Shown here: positions 46,501 through 51,344 of the stretch, piece by piece
Layout of the letters: each line of letters opens with the position of its first letter
Numbering within the stretch: the stretch's first letter is position 1
DNA from: Flabesymbios commensalis
Taxonomy: Eukaryota > Annelida > Polychaeta > Terebellida > Flabelligeridae
Assembly (NCBI GenBank): GCA_964017125.1
Contig: OZ024911.1
Span: 42,533,339-42,597,338 of the forward strand
Length of the DNA: 64,000 nucleotides
Direction: 5' to 3'
The notes under the pieces: generated by a model
Databases searched by the model: none
What the model saw: the letters and a program-made list of their open reading frames with translations, nothing else
What the model was told of the DNA's origin: nothing
Made by a program: the position numbers and the translations under genes

Positions 46501-48738
46501 CTACGACAATTTCTTTATGCAAAGTAACCGGTAATAGTCGGCTACATTATATTTTTCTGTATTTAAATTACTCTAATTTTCTTAAGACTGTACACGAAGG
46601 ACATACGACGATATCTTGGCATTTAATTATACAAAGGAAAATATAATGAACACAAAATATTTCAGGACCAATGTGCCGGCATGTCTATTCTCAAAGCGAC
46701 TCACCCGGATCATATCCATGTGATTGGTCGAGATGGCCATCTCGACCAATCACGGCTACGATTCAGGCCACACGGCTACGATTCAGGCCAATCGCTTTGA
46801 AGATACCGACCCAGACCTATGACATACATATCAAACTGACCAGAAAGAAATGGCACATTACGAGTGGTCAAGAAACATAACAGCATGATCAGCATGTTTC
46901 AATTTCTGTTCTCAGATCTTAACCCGTCGATCCCTCAACTGTAAGAATTAACATATTTCTAATGGCCGTAGACCCATAACAAACGTATTCAAATTAATCA
47001 GAAAAAGCTAACGAAGACATTTATAGTGATTTCAAATTACTTTCAATAACCCTTTGGTCACCATAGTTTATAGGAAAGTAATTTAGCGCTTTAAGGGTTA
47101 AACTTCCAACTGTGAAGGTTAAATTTTTTAATGTAAAGGGTGGCATTAATAACACAAATAACATCAGATGTTGGGTCACAGGAAACCTTGTTCCACTGTC
47201 AGCATGAGCCGGTTGTAAATTAAGTCACACGGAAGGTAACGAGGGTGAAGAGGGTCTGCTGCCAGTTAGATGTTTCCCAGACTTGATGTAAAGTCCCCAG
47301 ACAGTACATAACCAGTAAACACGAGACGTTGACCCAATGTTGGGTCAACGTCTGGTGTTTGCTGAGTATGTCAGTCCAAGGCTGGTTTAATATATCTTCC
47401 TTGGACAAGACTCGACTAGCGCGGCTGTCTGGTGAAGTTTGACCTGAACGTGAGTCAAAGAATTACCGAAAAAAATGAAATTAAATGAATGAGGGTTCAA
47501 GCCACCTTTGTGCACATATAGGCTAAACTGGGCCAGTATAACCGCCTGAGGATGGTGAGATGAATGAGATGACACTGCCCTCCAGACACAGGATTCGAAA
47601 TTCGTGTCCTGGCGGTCCGGGGCCAAGCACGCTACCTCTCGGTCACGGAGGCTCCCCACAATATTGAATCTTTACGAGTGAGAGGGGAAGAAACATTTTA
47701 TTTCTTTGAAACTTGAGGGTAAGAGTGGGGTTCGAACCCGCCAAGCAGGCAGCTTTAACCACTGCGGACCCACTGAACTACCGAGGTGAAAACAATAAAA
47801 CCAGAATAATGAGCGCAAATTTGTTGCCATTATCACACTGGTCTAATATTTGGTAAGCTTCATGTTTCAAAAGAGTGCACATTTGATAATTTCAACATGC
47901 ATCAAATATTAAACATGTCGAGGAATAAACCAGAAAGACCTATTTTCAAATGCCGCTAACGGCTGCTGTTCATACCTGATGTTAAAGACGAGGAAGCAGA
48001 TAAATGGTAATACCGTAAATAATAAGCAAGCCGCTTAATTTGTATTTTCACGAATTAAGAACAGCGGAATGAATATAAGCAAAAGTAAGTTTTTTCGACA
48101 CATCTTGAAAATGTCTAAGTGTACTCGTGATTAGATTAAAAAAACACTAACTAAACATAAAACCTTCATAAAAGATTTGATAAATTTGTGACCGATTCCC
48201 AAAAACGTTAATTTATGTTGAAAACAAAAACAAAACTAGTCTATAGTAGTAAAAAAGCCATGTTTTATTAAATTCCCTCACTTCACAAAGCAATATACAG
48301 ATCAGGTTCCAGGCTATCCTCAACAGTTGGAGAAAGATTCCGGGCGAACAAAATTATGTTCAAATTTTTTAGGCCCTATATATAACAAATATTAAGAAAT
48401 AGTTTCATTGAATCACCCGGGAACTAAACTACATAGAGCTGTCTTAAAGCCAAATCTATCGGGGCAGAGCGGCGTCAGAATAACACAATTAAACACCCCC
48501 TAACCGGACATTATTAAATTATGATCGCTGACTGTCCAATAAATCTAAATAGTAGATTAAGAATTTACGCAAAATATTTCTCCCGGTAAAATGAGCGGAT
48601 TTTACAGTACCTTTTTCCTGAACTCTGGAGGAATGCCGAGCGGCAGCCGAGCCACAGCTTTCATGGCATCCCGCCATTGATGAAAGCCGTCGTCTCCCTG
48701 CAGAGGCTCGATGGAAAACTTGATCTTTGAATCCACAC
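18182..48738 (-). CDS. TBC1D30: TBC1 domain family member 30 ortholog (Rab GAP), N-terminal exon missing
   Basis: Nine in-phase exons encode about 893 residues to the TAA stop at 18182. The order is a pre-TBC segment (KIKFSIEP), the TBC domain, then a long acidic and Ser/Thr-rich C-terminus. Both dual-finger catalytic motifs are present: IVKDLHRTG (IxxDxxR, the arginine finger) and VGYCQGFN (YxQ). TBC1D30-specific blocks include FTFNERSNPDD, YEPPLTNVFTMQWFLTLF, ETADEF-like QTADEFYTTMG, LAELREKYTYNITPF and a C-terminal GLYSPSN. Vertebrate TBC1D30 is a Rab8 GAP that limits primary cilium formation; an equivalent role here is inferred. Introns range from under 1 kb to 15.8 kb and are full of MITEs. 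The exon encoding the N-terminus is not seen. Confidence 0.95.
19910..20008. mobile_element. Family A1 hairpin, ends decayed
   Basis: AAAACAGTGTTGTTTGGATG pairs with CATGTAAACAACACTGGGT around GGCCAGCATCGCAGACGGTG. Confidence 0.75.
20236..20344. mobile_element. Family A1 palindromic MITE
   Basis: CCCAGGAAACACAAAACTTT opens it, and ACCAATGCTGGTTCAATG pairs with GTACCAGCATTGGTT. The centre is shortened (GCGTCGTAGCGCCC). Confidence 0.8.
20645..20719. mobile_element. Family A1 MITE with internal deletion
   Basis: CCCAGCAAACACGAGGCGCT opens it, and the right arm is cut down to GTCGGTGTTTGCTGGG. It lies close to the donor of the 20754-20951 exon. Confidence 0.8.
20754..20951 (-). CDS. TBC1D30: TBC1D30 exon: C-terminal region helix
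   Basis: It encodes EGDRSQSSSSYDISKVSPGA, then YAAQPECINPGLTAYAERMS and a likely coiled-coil LDLTQLAKGYKKLRERQQQA. This corresponds to the MERMTTDINALKRQY..IKKKQQQ helix of the vertebrate protein. The acceptor is catgtacag and the donor TGGCAG|GTTAGT. A family A hairpin ends 33 bp into the intron from the donor. Confidence 0.9.
21213..21300. mobile_element. Family A1 hairpin, partial
   Basis: CGAAACACTGACCCAATG and GGGCCAGCGTCGGAGACGGT are kept. The right end is lost after AACATTTAATG. Confidence 0.6.
21715..21795 (+). mobile_element. TTAA-type MITE, subfamily D, right-end fragment
   Basis: CCCTTTGGTCTCCATAGTTT and TTTTAGCGTTGTAAGGG match the right half of the D copies at 26836 and 46923. 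TTAA follows at 21796-21799, eleven bases from the splice donor of the 21812-22088 exon. Confidence 0.7.
21812..22088 (-). CDS. TBC1D30: TBC1D30 exon: post-TBC conserved block and acidic linker
   Basis: It encodes NVYTMTPYPFQQLAELREKY then TYNITPF, closely matching vertebrate TBC1D30. A Pro/Gly/Arg-rich stretch and the acidic run SDEDDLDDDDLVDN follow. The donor CAGCTAG|GTGAGA is followed within 15 bp by the TTAA end of a MITE fragment. Confidence 0.94.
22142..22236. mobile_element. Family A1 hairpin, diverged
   Basis: GTTGGACCAATATTAAGTC and GTGGGCCAGCATTGTTCC are recognisable, with a right end of TTTTGTGCTCGCCAG. Confidence 0.5.
22596..22701 (-). CDS. TBC1D30: TBC1D30 exon: end of TBC domain
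   Basis: It encodes RIMPVQTADEFYTTMGFLAQ and EMLDDNLIDPDELVK. The acceptor is tttccacag and the donor GTCAAG|GTGGGC. It corresponds to the ETADEFYSTMGRLTQEML region of the vertebrate protein. Confidence 0.93.
22752..22850. mobile_element. Family A1 palindromic MITE
   Basis: GGATTAGTGCTGGGCCAGCG pairs with GGTGGCCCAGCACTAATTC. The private AGTGCTGGG variant is in both arms. Confidence 0.75.
22905..23391 (+). mobile_element. Older TTAA-type MITE (subfamily B) split by a younger copy
   Basis: The left half (22905-23009) starts after TTAA as CACTTTGACCGCTGG and runs to GTGAAACCAA. The right half resumes at 23257 with CAAGATCTCAAAATTATTTT and contains the stem-loop and GGCGGTTGA. Removing 23014-23252 plus one TTAA restores a continuous subfamily B sequence. 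Confidence 0.9.
23014..23252 (+). mobile_element. Intact TTAA-type MITE (subfamily B), 239 bp, nested
   Basis: It is flanked by TTAA at 23010-23013 and 23253-23256. The ends are CCCTTTAACCGCC and GGCGGTTAAAGGG, exact inverted repeats. The interior includes CGCATATATTCGGGTTTTC, CTCCATTTTGTCAAATCTG and the ACTTGAAGTTGTGG stem-loop. Confidence 0.93.
23587..23774. repeat. 47-bp tandem repeat, four copies
   Basis: Copies start at 23587, 23634, 23681 and 23728 with CGTTTAATTACTACATCTG. They are essentially identical except near the end of the fourth, so the expansion is recent. Confidence 0.97.
23978..24149 (-). CDS. TBC1D30: TBC1D30 exon: TBC domain C-terminal part
   Basis: No methionine-started frame covers this exon. 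It encodes KSYEPPLTNVFTMQWFLTLF, then ATCLPKATALRVWDSVLLEG and SEILLRTGLAIWGTLQ. The acceptor is ctttcag and the donor CAAGA|GTAAGT. The phase (2 in, 2 out) agrees with neighbours. LRVWDS..LEGSE is a TBC-domain hallmark. Confidence 0.95.
24853..25065 (+). mobile_element. TTAA-type MITE, subfamily D, with long hairpin
   Basis: It is flanked by TTAA (24849-24852, 25066-25069). The first 69 bp form a near-perfect palindrome, CCTTTCAGCGCGGGGACCGT against ACGGTCCCCGCGCTGAAAG, centred on ACGTCAGATTCTGACGT. The rest matches other D copies (TCTAATGGCCATAGATCCAT). Confidence 0.85.
25070..25312 (-). mobile_element. TTAA-type element, subfamily E-like, joined to the previous one
   Basis: It begins at the TTAA that ends the preceding D element. 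It contains GACTAAACATTTGCAAAT and ATAACTGTGATTTAAACG (subfamily E body, reversed), then a subfamily B stem-loop at 25247-25301. The right boundary is unclear. Confidence 0.5.
25315..25435. mobile_element. Two partial family A1 hairpins
   Basis: ATGTTGGGTCAGCGTCGCAG is followed at about 25370 by CCAAGCAAACACGGAACGTT and GTTGGGCCGGGGTCGGCGAC. Neither keeps both ends. Confidence 0.5.
25897..26253 (+). mobile_element. TTAA-type MITE (subfamily B) interrupted by a SINE
   Basis: The left end CCCTTCAACCGCCGGTCCCA follows TTTA. The body matches other B copies up to AAACGTGA, is interrupted at 25997-26115, and resumes AAACGTGACATCAGTCAAC through the stem-loop to AAATAAT. The right terminus is lost about 17 bp from the splice donor at 26269-26270. 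Confidence 0.85.
25997..26115 (-). mobile_element. SINE (family G) fragment with 8-bp target duplication
   Basis: AAACGTGA flanks it at 25989-25996 and 26116-26123. The body matches the 3' part of the SINE at 14222 (AGGCTAAACTAGGTCAGGAG, GATGACACTGCCCTCCAGAC). It lacks the tRNA-like head, as in a 5'-truncated insertion. Confidence 0.85.
26271..26439 (-). CDS. TBC1D30: TBC1D30 exon: TBC domain middle
   Basis: It encodes VMIYLVDHVLPESYFANNLR, then ALSVDMAVFRELLGVHLPQL and SRHLDHLQNAASDATS. The acceptor is tttttccag and the donor CCTCAG|GTGAGG. A TTAA-type MITE ends about 17 bp inside the intron from the donor. Confidence 0.95.
26626..26678. repeat. 53-bp palindrome
   Basis: GACCAGGTGATTTGAAAACC and GGTTTTCAAATCACCTGGTC are exact complements around TCGATTTTGTCTC. 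No second copy was noticed in the window. Confidence 0.85.
26836..27077 (+). mobile_element. TTAA-type MITE, subfamily D, complete
   Basis: It is flanked by TTAA (26832-26835, 27078-27081). The ends are CCCTTACAGCGC and GCGCTTTAAGGG. A hairpin with CGTCAGAATCTGACATCTG and GACGTCAGATTCTGACGAC lies at the left end. Confidence 0.88.
27264..27345 (-). mobile_element. SINE (family G) fragment
   Basis: CAGGCTAAACTAGAACAAGA and CTCCTGAGGATGGTGA, then GACACTGCCTGCCAGACACA, match the SINE 3' region. Confidence 0.75.
27475..27544. repeat. Family H hairpin next to a TBC1D30 exon
   Basis: AACCAAAAGGCAGTAACTTA pairs with AAGTAAGCAATTACTGCCT. It lies about 27 bp into the intron from the donor of the 27573-27758 exon. 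Confidence 0.7.
27573..27758 (-). CDS. TBC1D30: TBC1D30 exon: catalytic core of TBC domain
   Basis: The 62 codons begin DLHRTGCSGFSGQDNEEDR and include YARWNKAVGYCQGFNVLAAL. The arginine finger (R of DLHR, codon 4) and the glutamine finger (Q of GYCQG) are both here. This predicts an active GAP. The donor is CTAAAG|GTAGGT. Confidence 0.96.
27816..27925. mobile_element. Family A2 palindromic MITE, 110 bp
   Basis: CCCAGCAAACACAAAATATT opens it and AATATTTTGTGTTTGCTGGG closes it. Both arms carry the private AAGGTCGGCCCAACG. The long stem is nearly perfect. Confidence 0.93.
28133..28300 (-). mobile_element. Second tRNA-derived SINE family
   Basis: On the minus strand the A box is TGGCGCAATGGTTAGAGTG (28285 down) and the B box GGTTTAAAGCC (28241-28231). 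TTGTGTCCTTGGGCAATGTA, a motif seen in many animal SINEs, follows. The B box departs from GGTTCRANNCC, so the copy is probably dead. Confidence 0.75.
28676..28915 (-). mobile_element. TTAA-type MITE, subfamily D, reversed
   Basis: It is flanked by TTAA (28672-28675, 28916-28919). The ends are CCGTTACAACG and CGCGCTGTAAAGG. The hairpin ACGTCAGAAGCAGACGTCTA is at the right end, and TTATGGGTCTACGACCATTA is shared with other D copies. Confidence 0.85.
29619..29819. mobile_element. 201-bp TIR element with TA duplication
   Basis: CTGTAGATCTGGTA and TACCAGATCTACAG form the ends, flanked by TA on both sides (29617-29618, 29820-29821). The interior is rich in TTCGCGAA-type words (TTTTCGCGAATTTCGCGAGG). 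TA duplication suits Tc1/mariner-type mobilisation. Confidence 0.85.
30419..30763. repeat. Direct repeat of about 52 bp split by a MITE
   Basis: TTAAGATGCTTAGCGGAATG (30419) and TTAAGATGCTTAGCGGAATA (30709) begin two units that both run to ACCGACTTAGACATAGGT. The MITE sits exactly between them at TTAA. Confidence 0.88.
30477..30708 (+). mobile_element. TTAA-type MITE, subfamily B
   Basis: It is flanked by TTAA (30473-30476, 30709-30712). CCCTTTAACCGCCGG and GGCGGTTAAAGG form the ends. The stem-loop at 30628-30682 is typical of the subfamily. Confidence 0.9.
31884..31956. mobile_element. Family A1 MITE, short (73 bp), TA-flanked
   Basis: CCCAGCAAACACGATACTTT and AGTGTCGTGTTTGTTGGG are the ends, with TA immediately outside on both sides. 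Confidence 0.85.
32143..32206. repeat. Hairpin, diverged family A core
   Basis: GTTGATTCAACGCAAGGCCA pairs loosely with GATCCGGCGTTGAATCAACG. The core AACTTCTCAGAAGTT is a perfect palindrome. Confidence 0.65.
32755..33040. repeat. Diverged relative of the 322-630 foldback
   Basis: CAATTCTCCACCGATTTTCA at the left and ATCAAATGGTCTAACTT at the right match the corresponding arm segments of the first copy. Its own arms are now poorly complementary. Confidence 0.55.
33244..33481 (-). mobile_element. TTAA-type MITE, subfamily B, reversed, complete
   Basis: It is flanked by TTAA (33240-33243, 33482-33485). CCCTTTAACCGCC at the left and CCGGCAGTTAAAGGG at the right are the ends. The interior is the reverse complement of the 23014 copy. 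Confidence 0.9.
33765..33830. repeat. Hairpin, diverged family A core
   Basis: CCTGAAGGGTTGGGCCAAAT pairs with AGACGTTGGCCCAACCTTCA. GGTTGGGCCAA is mirrored exactly in the right arm. Confidence 0.7.
34341..34440. mobile_element. Family A1 hairpin
   Basis: CCCAGCGAATACGAGACATT opens it. TTGTGCTGGTTTAATGTTGG is partly mirrored by AAAATTAAACAAGCACAG. Confidence 0.7.
34545..34997 (+). mobile_element. TIR element, copy 1 of an unclassified family
   Basis: The right end ATGGGATGACATCC...GGGACTCCATGG and landmarks ACATAGCCTACTGATCTTAC and CCAGGTCGTATATTGCAATG match the reversed element at 48989-49486. A small hairpin, CCACCGTCTCAGACGGCGGG, sits in the middle. Confidence 0.7.
35133..35220. repeat. 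Family H hairpin, best copy
   Basis: AGCTCTGCTCTGCAAAGCCA and TGGCTTTGCAGAGCAGAGCT close it. CTGTATCTGCTTACTT and AAGTAAGCAGATACTG form the inner stem, with a private TATCTG in both arms where others have TAACTG. Confidence 0.9.
36018..36100. repeat. Hairpin, diverged family A
   Basis: GGTTTAACGTTTGGCCAACG and CGTTGGCCAAACGTTAAACT are near-exact complements around CCTGGGG. AACGTTTGG is private to this copy and present in both arms. Confidence 0.85.
37003..37243 (+). mobile_element. TTAA-type MITE, subfamily B, complete
   Basis: It is flanked by TTAA (36999-37002, 37244-37247). CCCTTTAACCGCCGG and GGCGGTTAAAGGG are the ends. Confidence 0.92.
37636..37700. repeat. Hairpin, family A core
   Basis: GACGTTGGTTCAATGTTGGG and CCCAGCATTGAACCAACGTC pair around CCAACGTCATTCGACGTTGG, with one T.G wobble. 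Confidence 0.85.
37975..38052. mobile_element. Family A1 hairpin
   Basis: ACACTGACCCAATGTTGGGC pairs with ACCAGCATTGGGTCAGTG around CATCGTCTGCGATGCTGG. CACTGACC replaces CGTTGACC in both arms. Confidence 0.8.
38080..38360. repeat. Degenerate minisatellite, units of about 45 bp
   Basis: Variants of GGTTGACAA.GC.GA..GGTCGT..AAG recur at about 38103, 38148, 38220, 38260 and 38300. The apparent long minus-strand frame across it (ADHPT, VNHLST repeats) is a by-product of the tandem repeat. Confidence 0.7.
39000..39068. repeat. Hairpin, diverged family A
   Basis: TCTCAACGCTGGCTCAATGC and GCATTGAGCCGGCGTTGAG are complements around AACGTCTTCGACGTTGG. CTCAACGC is mirrored in both arms. Confidence 0.82.
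39249..39325. repeat. Family H hairpin, diverged
   Basis: AAGAAAAACAACAGTAACTG pairs with TAGTTATTGTTGTTTGTCTT. The GCCAAAAGGCA arm has become AAAAACAACA on one side and its complement on the other. Confidence 0.65.
39530..39715 (+). mobile_element. LINE (non-LTR retrotransposon) ORF2 3' remnant
   Basis: One plus-strand frame reads FNTLRASYTTLGQNQFLYKT then IPYWNHLLPAAIDMIASKSI and AAFKSQ. This matches the usual end of jockey/CR1-like reverse transcriptase proteins (F...T..WN.LP...... S...FK). Upstream RT motifs are absent, so it is a short, 5'-truncated dead copy. Confidence 0.7.
41332..41527 (+). mobile_element. TTAA-type MITE, diverged
   Basis: TTAACCCTTTCAAGTCTGAC begins it, and the body (TTTGAGACCAAATATTTGCA, TATAGTCGCGCTTAG) is that of subfamily E in reverse. 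The right end has decayed. Confidence 0.5.
41877..42115 (+). mobile_element. TTAA-type MITE, subfamily B
   Basis: The ends are CCCTATAACCGCCGG and GGCGGTTAAAGGG, with CTAA at the left and TTAA (42116-42119) at the right. Its stem is GTTGTG on one side and CACAGC on the other, giving a T.G wobble. Confidence 0.85.
42120..42341 (+). mobile_element. TTAA-type MITE, subfamily E, sharing a TTAA with its neighbour
   Basis: CCCTTTTTCTGCTGATC and AGCAGGATAAGGG are the ends. The TTAA at 42116-42119 borders both this and the preceding element, and TTGA follows at the right. Confidence 0.8.
42467..42573. mobile_element. Family A1 palindromic MITE, 107 bp
   Basis: CCAACAAACACGAGACGTTG and CAACGTCTCGTGTTTGCTGG are its ends, with a well-matched outer stem and a mismatched centre. 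Confidence 0.88.
42696..42785. mobile_element. Family A1 hairpin in the second duplication unit, decayed
   Basis: CCAACAAACAGGAGACGTTA opens it, and the right end TCGATGTCTAGTTTTG is barely recognisable. Confidence 0.6.
42849..42960. mobile_element. Family A1 palindromic MITE
   Basis: CCCAACAGAAACGAGACGTT and CTCAATGTCTCGCTTTTGCT are its ends. ACAGTCTACGCTGTTGGAAT is the centre. Confidence 0.8.
42992..43109. mobile_element. Family A2 palindromic MITE, 118 bp
   Basis: CCCAGCAAATGCAAAACATT and AATGTTTTGTGTTTACTGGG close it. TTGTACAACGTC and its complement lie near the centre. Confidence 0.9.
43478..43534. repeat. Hairpin, diverged family A
   Basis: CGTCCTCTCAATGCTGGTCC and GGACCAGCATTGAGAGGAC pair nearly perfectly around AACGACGGCGACGTT. 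It ends about 28 bp from the donor of the 43563-43688 exon. Confidence 0.88.
43563..43688 (-). CDS. TBC1D30: TBC1D30 exon: TBC domain part 1
   Basis: The 42 codons in phase 0 run VWLALADNHLKSMRIDWEK, then TKRFTFNERSNPDDNTLGM and QIVK. The acceptor is cgcttcag and the donor GTCAAG|GTGAGC. The IVK at its end begins the IxxDxxR motif, completed in the next exon 15.8 kb away. Confidence 0.95.
43791..43856. repeat. Family I palindrome, 66 bp
   Basis: CCTTGGATATGAAAAGGTGT pairs with ATACATCCTTTCATATCCAAGG, with TGCCACCTTGTAGAGTGGCA in the middle. Confidence 0.9.
44482..44563. mobile_element. Family A1 hairpin
   Basis: CAGCAAATACGCGTTGTTGA opens it. CTAATGTTGGATTAATGTTG is mirrored by CATTAAACCAACATTA. 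Confidence 0.7.
44656..44708. repeat. Perfect 53-bp palindrome (arms 26, loop 1)
   Basis: CCCTACACCAAGGCTTGACT on the left is exactly complemented by AGTCAAGCCTTGGTGTAGGG on the right, around CCGCGATTCGCGG. A possible trace of the motif, CCTACAGCAAGGCTAGTCTC, is at 61868. Confidence 0.95.
45365..45426. repeat. Hairpin, diverged family A
   Basis: AACGCTGAAACAATGCTGGA and GGCATTGCTTCAGCGTTTTG pair around CCAACGTCGCAGACGTTGG. GCTGAA replaces GTTGACCC on both arms. Confidence 0.85.
46233..46448 (+). mobile_element. TTAA-type MITE, subfamily F
   Basis: It is flanked by TTAA (46229-46232, 46449-46452), with CCCTTTGACTTCC at the left end. The stem-loop at 46285-46347 has CGTCATTTGAAGCTGGAATT against AATTTCCAGCTTCAAATGACG. 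Confidence 0.85.
46690..46801. repeat. Family J palindrome with a small internal duplication
   Basis: TGTGATTGGTCGAGATGG and CCATCTCGACCAATCACGG form the core. TCAAAGCGA and TCGCTTTGA close it. CACGGCTACGATTCAGGCCA occurs twice in tandem in the right arm. Confidence 0.82.
46923..47097 (+). mobile_element. TTAA-type MITE, subfamily D, hairpin deleted
   Basis: It is flanked by TTAA (46919-46922, 47098-47101). The body TAATGGCCGTAGACCCATAA and CTTTGGTCACCATAGTTTA matches other D copies. The usual left hairpin is absent, giving 175 bp. Confidence 0.82.
47311..47365. mobile_element. Family A1 MITE, reduced to 55 bp
   Basis: CAGTAAACACGAGACGTTGA meets TCAACGTCTGGTGTTTGCTG with only CCCAATGTTGGG between. 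The central GCGTCGCAGACG part is missing from both arms at once. Confidence 0.85.
47482..47788 (-). mobile_element. tRNA-derived SINE (family G), near full length
   Basis: Minus strand: GCAGTGGTTAAAGCTGCC (A box) and GGGTTCGAACCCC (B box), then GGTAGCGTGCTTGGCC and TTTCGAATCC. It runs parallel to the copy at 14222. The first nucleotides of the head are altered. Confidence 0.83.
48611..48738 (-). CDS. TBC1D30: TBC1D30 exon: pre-TBC segment
   Basis: The acceptor is tgtgttgcag and the donor AAAAAG|GTACTG. It encodes (G)VDSKIKFSIEPLQGDDG then FHQWRDAMKAVARLPLGIP and PEFRKK, the start of the TBC fold. The first codon is split (x|GT), so an upstream exon ending in one base (probably G, giving Gly) must exist. 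The GTACTG donor is weaker than those of the other exons. Confidence 0.93.
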
Positions 48739-48988
48739 CTGCAACACACATAGGATTCGTATTATACAGAGATGCTATACACCTTATTTTACAGCAGACA
48801 CTCTCATCTACCGAGCTCGCATGAGAGTCGGTGGGTGACGGTGAACAAAACGGGCGATTTGGCGCAATAGACCGAATTGTTATTAGCCTGTTAACCCTTG
48901 TCCTGTTGATCAAAACTATTGTCGTTTTTACCCTGTTTTATTAGTCGATCAAATCACTGTTATTGGGAATGAAATTGGTGTTTAAAGC

Positions 48989-49486
48989 AGCTCCTTGGGA
49001 TGACATCAATTTTCGGTTTTAGTTTTATAATGAAGTAGTGTATCCCCCAGATCATGATTTTTTTTCAAAGTTTTCAGATTTAAAAAAATATTTTTTATAA
49101 TTATTTCTATGAATCCGCTTAAAATCCAAACAAACTTTTTGTATACCTAAACATTTGCTAAAGGACGGTTGAATGTTCTTACAGCATCGGGCCACATGTT
49201 GATGCCGTCGGCCCAGTGTTGGGCAGACGATTGCGATTGCTTTGATCTCACCGTCCAAGACGTGGGAATATGTGGTGTAAAGTGCTGTATATTGCTGACT
49301 TGTTTTGTTAACATGGCAATATACGACCTGAAAATATAATTATTTCACTCTTTTTCAGTGCTTTAAGATTGTTTTTTGACTTTTTTTGTATTTTTAGTTA
49401 AGATCAGTAGGCTATATAGCTTTATATATATAATCAAAATTGACAAAATAAAAAATGTCTCATCCCACGGGGTCCCTTTAAACATC
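48989..49486 (-). mobile_element. TIR element, copy 2 of an unclassified family
   Basis: The left end GTTTAAAGCAGCTCCTTGGG and the reverse complement of the right end, GTTTAAAGGGACCCCGTGGG, are inverted repeats, continuing GATGACA and GATGAGACA. The interior matches the reverse complement of 34545-34997. A family A-like hairpin sits at about 49160-49260. Confidence 0.78.
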
Positions 49487-50460
49487 AAGATACTGTTTGA
49501 TAGATCATCAGGCTTCATTGGCTTAATATTGCTGCGATCTGGTAAGCCAATTGTCGACGATGTTACGCGTCGATAAAAATACAATAAAAGGAAGCTCCAT
49601 AAAGTGCCTGGTTATTTGATTTTCTGATACATGCTTTGTGTAAAAGGTTGCTGCGTGCAGCTGTCTATGACGATGAAAATCGAGTCCTGAACATATTTAT
49701 AGCACTAAAGTCATTGATTTAATATCATGGTGATCCATAAAATAGTGTGGTATTTTCTGACATTAACTATAATTGAAGAGACAAAACACCACGACGTAGG
49801 ACAGAGTTCAAATACATACACGGATTAGTGTGTTGATTTCTTCCCATTTTATCATTGCCTATAGATACAAAGTTATGAATGATCAGTTTGTATAGATCGA
49901 CGAGATCCGAGCTCATGGGCGTGTCAGAGAAAAGATATTATTCAGATAAACTATATAAATGACAAGTCATGAATTATTATATTTAAACCTCTAAAACAAT
50001 GTAACAATATAAAACATAAATAACGTCTAAATCCTGACAGATTCGAACTCACAGGCGTCTAAAAAACTGATTATTATATAAAAAGTTCTTTGCAAAAATA
50101 TATATTTGCAAAAAAGTACGTCTTCGCCAGCAACAAAATGTCATTATACACCAATGACTATGAAGTGGATTGCGGCTGACCAAGCGGTTGCTAAACAGTG
50201 AAAATGATCACATGATTAATTGATGTTTTATTGTTGGTATGCCTATAGGAATTGAATGTGCTTGTTGTTTGGCAACCTCGGCTCGTCTCTTAATGTGTTA
50301 GAGTGCGCCGTCACCATGTAAATACCAACTGCCCTCATTACCAATGTCACCCGTTGGCAATACTGCGTCAAGTGACGTAACATATCGACGTTGATGGCAT
50401 TGGAAATTGGCGTCCTCGCATGATCTGGTGCCAGCAGCTGACAATGTGTCATTGTCTGTG

Positions 50461-50545
50461 TCCCAGCATACGTGATACGATGAGCCTATGTGGACCAACG
50501 TCGTAGACGCTTGCCCAACATGAAACCGTCATAGGGTTAACTTAT
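50461..50545. mobile_element. Family A1 hairpin, diverged
   Basis: CCCAGCATACGTGATACGAT opens it, with ACCAACGTCGTAGACGCTTG at the centre and GAAACCGTCATAGGGTT at the right. Confidence 0.6.
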
Positions 50546-50604
50546 CTTGTATGTCTATGAACAGGGATAAACAGTTGGTTCTCTCACAGTAAATACACGT
50601 TTGG

Positions 50605-50728
50605 GATCAATTTTAGACGTCAGAATCTGACGTCTACAGACGTCAGATTCTGATAGGGGATCGACTTTAGACGTAAGAATCTGACGACTACAGACGTCAG
50701 ATTCTGACGTCTAAAGTTGATCCCCGTG
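50605..50728. repeat. Double hairpin of the subfamily D type
   Basis: GATCAATTTTAGACGTCAGA and TCTGACGTCTAAAGTTGATC close it. The inner arms repeat GACGTCAGATTCTGA, so two overlapping hairpins can form. Confidence 0.8.
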
Positions 50729-51344
50729 TATTCCCTATTATATCCATGTCTTTGACGACACTGGTCTGACAATGGACACTTTAGACACTCAGCCCAACCC
50801 AACAGTCGCTGTCTGACACATGGTAAAGTCACACACCCCATAATTCTCAAAATGTGGCTCCCAACGTATAGGCTCAGGTTTGGACATTGTTCAGCCCGAC
50901 ATCTTAGTTATATAAGTCAGATTTAAAATTCATAATACTCAGCAAAACATTGGCATTACCATAGTTTTTTTTCTGTCGTTTTAAAGCCAAGCAAATGAAT
51001 AAGGATAGATTTCGTGCAGTATATGAAACAATATACAATCCATTTAGATAAATCAATCAAATACGGTAATTCGGAGTGCGCCTCCGTAATTAGTTATTAT
51101 GGCAATAACTGATACAATCATCATGCTCTTGGTAATGAGGTAATAGCTAATACAATGTATATCTATCCGAGCTTTCTCTCTGCAACACAGGAGACGCCAA
51201 GTCACGCTGTCACATTATCTAAGTCTTTCATGCTCAGCAAAAGTGAAGCGTTCACCCAGTAGTGTTCACTGATCTATCATTATTGGGTGAACGGTATTAA
51301 GCGACACTGCCTAAAGAGTGAACCAGTAGTGCTTTACCTCTTAA

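Larger units (their letters stand above)
43689..48610. other. 4.9-kb TBC1D30 intron
   Basis: It contains hairpins of families A, I, J and L, two TTAA-type MITEs and a SINE, listed separately. Nothing was recognised in about 43870-44470, 44720-45360, 45430-46220 and 47800-48600. Confidence 0.75.
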
